NCBI GenBank assembly: GCA_014378155.1
Contig: JACMOF010000584.1
Span: 1 to 16,538 of the forward strand
DNA from: Caulobacter sp.
GTDB taxonomy: Bacteria > Pseudomonadota > Alphaproteobacteria > Caulobacterales > Caulobacteraceae
DNA length: 16,538 nucleotides
Direction of reading: 5' to 3'
In this document: one piece after another, positions 14,324 through 16,538 of the stretch
How the letters are laid out: each line of letters opens with the position of its first letter
Numbering within the stretch: the stretch's first letter is position 1
Notes under the pieces: generated by a model
What the model saw: the letters and a program-made list of their open reading frames with translations, nothing else
What the model was told of the DNA's origin: nothing
Database searches by the model: none
Program-made: the position numbers and the translations under genes

Positions 14324-14935
14324 GTGGCCAAGAAACCTCCCCAGGAAGCTCCCGCCCCCGAAGGCGAAGAGGGCGCCGTCGAGGGCGAAGCTCCCGCCAA
14401 GAAGAAGCCGCCGATGATGATCATCATCGCGGCCGCAGCGGCCGTCGTGCTGATCGGCGGTGGCGTCACGACGTTCCTGCTGCTGAAGCCCAAGCCCGAG
14501 GCGCACGCCGAGAAGGGCCACGAAAAGCCGAAGAAGAAAGAAAAGAAGGAAGAGAAGAAGGGTGGCCATGGCGGCGGCGAAGCCGCAGCTCCGGCTGCGG
14601 GCGCGCCGGTGATCAAAGAGGGGCCCGACGGCGTGGTGTTCTACACCCTGCCCGACATCGTGGTGAACATGCAGGCGGCCGACGGCCGCTCGACCTTCCT
14701 GAAGCTGAAGCTGACCTTCGAGCTGCCCGACGAGGAGACGGCCGAGAACCTGACGCCGAACCTCCCGCGCCTGCAGGACATGTTCCAGACCTTCCTGCGC
14801 GAACTGCGCCCCGAAGATCTCAACGGCAGCCAGGGCAGCTACCAGCTGCGGGCCGAGCTGCTGCGTCGCGTGAACCTAGTCGCCGCACCCTCCAAGGTGA
14901 ATGCAGTCCTGATCGAGGAGATGCTGATCAACTAG
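14324..14935 (+). CDS. fliL: Flagellar basal body-associated protein FliL
   Basis: A 203-residue protein starting with GTG at 14324, preceded by AAGGAA nine bases upstream. It has a short cytoplasmic Pro/Lys-rich leader, one transmembrane helix about 31-54 (MMIIIAAAAAVVLIGGGVTTFLLL), a long Lys/Glu/His-rich linker (about 55-90) and the conserved periplasmic FliL domain (YTLPDIVVNMQAADGRSTFLKLKLTFELPDEETAENLTPNLPRLQDMFQTFLRELRPEDLNG to the end). FliL sits around stators and the basal body and supports torque. The linker is longer than in enteric FliL but usual for alphaproteobacteria. It is the first gene of fliL-fliM, with 26 bases between them. Confidence 0.95.
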   Translation: MAKKPPQEAPAPEGEEGAVEGEAPAKKKPPMMIIIAAAAAVVLIGGGVTTFLLLKPKPEAHAEKGHEKPKKKEKKEEKKGGHGGGEAAAPAAGAPVIKEGPDGVVFYTLPDIVVNMQAADGRSTFLKLKLTFELPDEETAENLTPNLPRLQDMFQTFLRELRPEDLNGSQGSYQLRAELLRRVNLVAAPSKVNAVLIEEMLIN

Positions 14936-14961
14936 CCTGCGGGCTGGTTGGGGCGAACCAT

Positions 14962-16095
14962 ATGGCTGACGAAATCGACGATCAGGCCGCGATGGCCCAG
15001 TGGGCCGAGGAGAACCCGCCCGGCGGCGCCGGCGGCGGCGGCGGCAACCAGTTTGGCGACTTCAGCGGCGGCATGGGCGGCTGGGACGACGGCGGCGGCG
15101 ACGCCATGGGCGCCGAGCGTATCCTGAACCAGGACGAGATCGACAGCCTGCTGGGCTTCGATATGTCCGGCGACGGCAATGACGACCGCACCGGCATTCG
15201 CGCCATCATCAACTCGGCGCTGGTGTCGTACGAGCGCCTGCCGATGCTTGAAATCGTCTTCGACCGCCTGGTGCGGTTGATGACGACCAGCTTGCGCAAC
15301 TTCACCTCCGACAATGTCGAGGTCAGCCTCGACAACATCAGCTCGATCCGCTTCGGCGACTATCTAAACTCCATCCCGCTGCCGGCCATCCTGGCCGTGT
15401 TCCGGGCCGAGGAGCTGGACAATTATGGCCTGCTGACGGTCGATTCCAACCTGATCTACTCGATCGTCGATGTGTTGCTGGGCGGCCGTCGCGGCACTGC
15501 GGCCATGCGCATCGAGGGGCGTCCCTACACCACCATCGAACGGGTGCTGGTGCAGCGGATGGTCGAGGTGGTGCTGCACGACGCCAAGGCGGCGTTCGAA
15601 CCGCTGCATCCCGTCAGCTTTACGCTTGACCGCCTGGAGACCAATCCACGCTTCGCCGCCATCGCCCGCCCGGCCAACGCCGCGATTCTGGTCAAGCTTC
15701 GCATCGACATGGAAGACCGGGGCGGTCGAATCGAGCTTCTGCTGCCCTATGCGACCCTCGAACCCATCCGCAAGATGCTGCTCCAGCAGTTCATGGGCGA
15801 GAAGTTCGGCCGCGACAACATCTGGGAAGGCCACTTGGCCACCGAACTCTGGACCACCCAGATGGAGGTGCGCGCCGTGTTAGACGAACAGCAACTGCCC
15901 CTGAGCAGGGTTCTGGACCTGAAGGTCGGTGACACCCTGATGCTCAACGCCACGACCGATAGCTTGATAGAGCTGCGCGCCGGTTCGATCCCATTGACCC
16001 GCGGCCGCATGGGTCGCCGCAACCACTCGATCGCCGTGCGGGCCGAGGCCCCCCTGACCTCGTCGGCCCGGAAAGCGGTGCAGAAACTGAAATGA
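14962..16095 (+). CDS. fliM: Flagellar motor switch protein FliM
   Basis: A 377-residue C-ring protein. Residues 1-52 form an acidic, Gly/Asp-rich extension with runs such as GGAGGGGG. The conserved ILNQDEIDSLLGF motif, which in enteric FliM lies at the very N-terminus and binds CheY-P, is at 54-66 here. The FliM middle domain follows (NDDRTGIRAIINSALVSYERLPMLEIVFDRLVRLMTTSLRNFTSDNVEVSLDNISSIRFGDYLNSIPLPAILAVF), then a C-terminal surface-presentation (FliN-like) domain with VRAVLDEQQLPLSRVLDLKVGDTLMLN. ATG at 14962 has GGGG upstream. The stop overlaps the next gene (ATGA), which suggests translational coupling. Confidence 0.97.
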   Translation: MADEIDDQAAMAQWAEENPPGGAGGGGGNQFGDFSGGMGGWDDGGGDAMGAERILNQDEIDSLLGFDMSGDGNDDRTGIRAIINSALVSYERLPMLEIVFDRLVRLMTTSLRNFTSDNVEVSLDNISSIRFGDYLNSIPLPAILAVFRAEELDNYGLLTVDSNLIYSIVDVLLGGRRGTAAMRIEGRPYTTIERVLVQRMVEVVLHDAKAAFEPLHPVSFTLDRLETNPRFAAIARPANAAILVKLRIDMEDRGGRIELLLPYATLEPIRKMLLQQFMGEKFGRDNIWEGHLATELWTTQMEVRAVLDEQQLPLSRVLDLKVGDTLMLNATTDSLIELRAGSIPLTRGRMGRRNHSIAVRAEAPLTSSARKAVQKLK

Positions 16096-16538
16096 GCATG
16101 ACGGCCATCGCCCTCAACGGTCTCCTGGCTGTGCTGCTGCTGCTCGCGCTGATATTCGGCGTGCGCCTGGAGCGTCGCCTCAAGAATCTGCGCGACAGCC
16201 ACGAAGGCTTCGCCAAGGCCGTGGCCGATCTTGACCGCGCCGCGATGCGGGCTGAACAGGGCTTGGCCGACCTGCGCGCCGCCACCGACGAGGCAGCCGA
16301 TACCCTGGGCGACCGCATTACCCAGGCCAAGGCCCTGGCCGCCCAGCTGGATGAGCGCCTGAACCGTCCGATGGTCACGCCGCCGCCCGGCGCGATGTCC
16401 GAGCGTTCCACCCCGCGTGCCGCCGCGCCCCCGCGTCCGGTGCGGGCGCCGGAGCCCGCGACCTCGCCCGAAGCCGCCCGCCGGCTGAAGGCCGAGGACT
16501 TCGAAAAGCTGCTGGACCGCGAGGCCCGCATCCCCCGC
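16092..16538 (+). CDS. DUF6468-like flagellar-locus membrane protein, truncated by window end
   Basis: The frame starts at ATG 16092, overlapping the fliM stop as ATGA, and stays open for 149 codons to the window edge. It begins MSMTAIALNGLLAVLLLLALIFGVRLERRLKNLRDSHEGF: one N-terminal transmembrane helix (about 6-24), then a predicted coiled coil (about 26-93) with regularly spaced Leu/Ala (AVADLDRAAMRAEQGLADLRAATDEAADTLGDRITQAK), then a Pro/Ala-rich linker. In many alphaproteobacteria a protein of this kind, annotated DUF6468, follows fliM. Its function is not established; the layout suggests a structural or positioning part of the basal body. It was too long at the 3' side to be closed here, so the C-terminus is unseen. 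Confidence 0.75.
   Translation, partial: MSMTAIALNGLLAVLLLLALIFGVRLERRLKNLRDSHEGFAKAVADLDRAAMRAEQGLADLRAATDEAADTLGDRITQAKALAAQLDERLNRPMVTPPPGAMSERSTPRAAAPPRPVRAPEPATSPEAARRLKAEDFEKLLDREARIPR

Overview
The window looks like a chromosomal segment of a Caulobacter-type alphaproteobacterium. Base composition is GC-rich. The flagellar order flgF-flgG-flgA-flgH facing fliL-fliM, the sigma-54 and CtrA-class-II style signals between them, clustered GANTC (CcrM) sites, and the FHS-family sugar transporter and ManD genes all fit Caulobacteraceae. No phage, integrase, CRISPR array, rRNA or convincing tRNA was seen.

Layout. Bases 1-177 are the 3' end of an FAD-dependent, UDP-galactopyranose-mutase-like oxidoreductase. 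A spacer with a perfect 14-bp LacI-type palindrome precedes an FHS-family (FucP/GluP-like) sugar transporter (473-1855) that ends in a good intrinsic terminator. On the minus strand follow a GlsB/YeaQ small membrane protein (2009-2266), a 39-residue putative membrane peptide (2407-2526), a lipoprotein PQQ-type sorbosone/glucose dehydrogenase (2636-3994), a TrxC-type zinc-ribbon thioredoxin (4061-4507), a 108-bp dispersed repeat (4563-4670) and a secreted GH105 unsaturated-uronyl hydrolase (4667-5815).

The middle is a small uronate catabolic locus. A FadR-type GntR regulator (6125-6886, minus) is divergent from D-mannonate dehydratase manD (7036-8247). It is followed by an exported protein of 648 residues that I cannot assign to a family (8384-10330). 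I find the same partly symmetric motif, ATTGG-N3-GACC(A/G), in the three promoter regions: between gntR and manD, upstream of the GH105 gene, and upstream of the unknown exported protein. This suggests one regulon for breaking down a uronic-acid polysaccharide: the unknown protein may act on polymer or oligomer, GH105 would remove unsaturated uronyl residues, and ManD would convert D-mannonate to 2-keto-3-deoxygluconate.

The right third is flagellar. The minus-strand operon flgF-flgG-flgA-flgH makes the proximal and distal rod, the P-ring chaperone and the L-ring, with a small secreted protein gene beyond it. It is read from a near-perfect sigma-54 promoter at 14148-14163. Facing it are fliL, fliM and an overlapping DUF6468-like gene cut by the window edge, read from a CtrA/class II type promoter. 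A second, inverted copy of the 108-bp repeat (97% identical to the first) sits between flgA and flgH. Both copies begin and end with CTAG, and each supplies the TAG stop codon of the gene it follows, which suggests a MITE-like element that targets CTAG.
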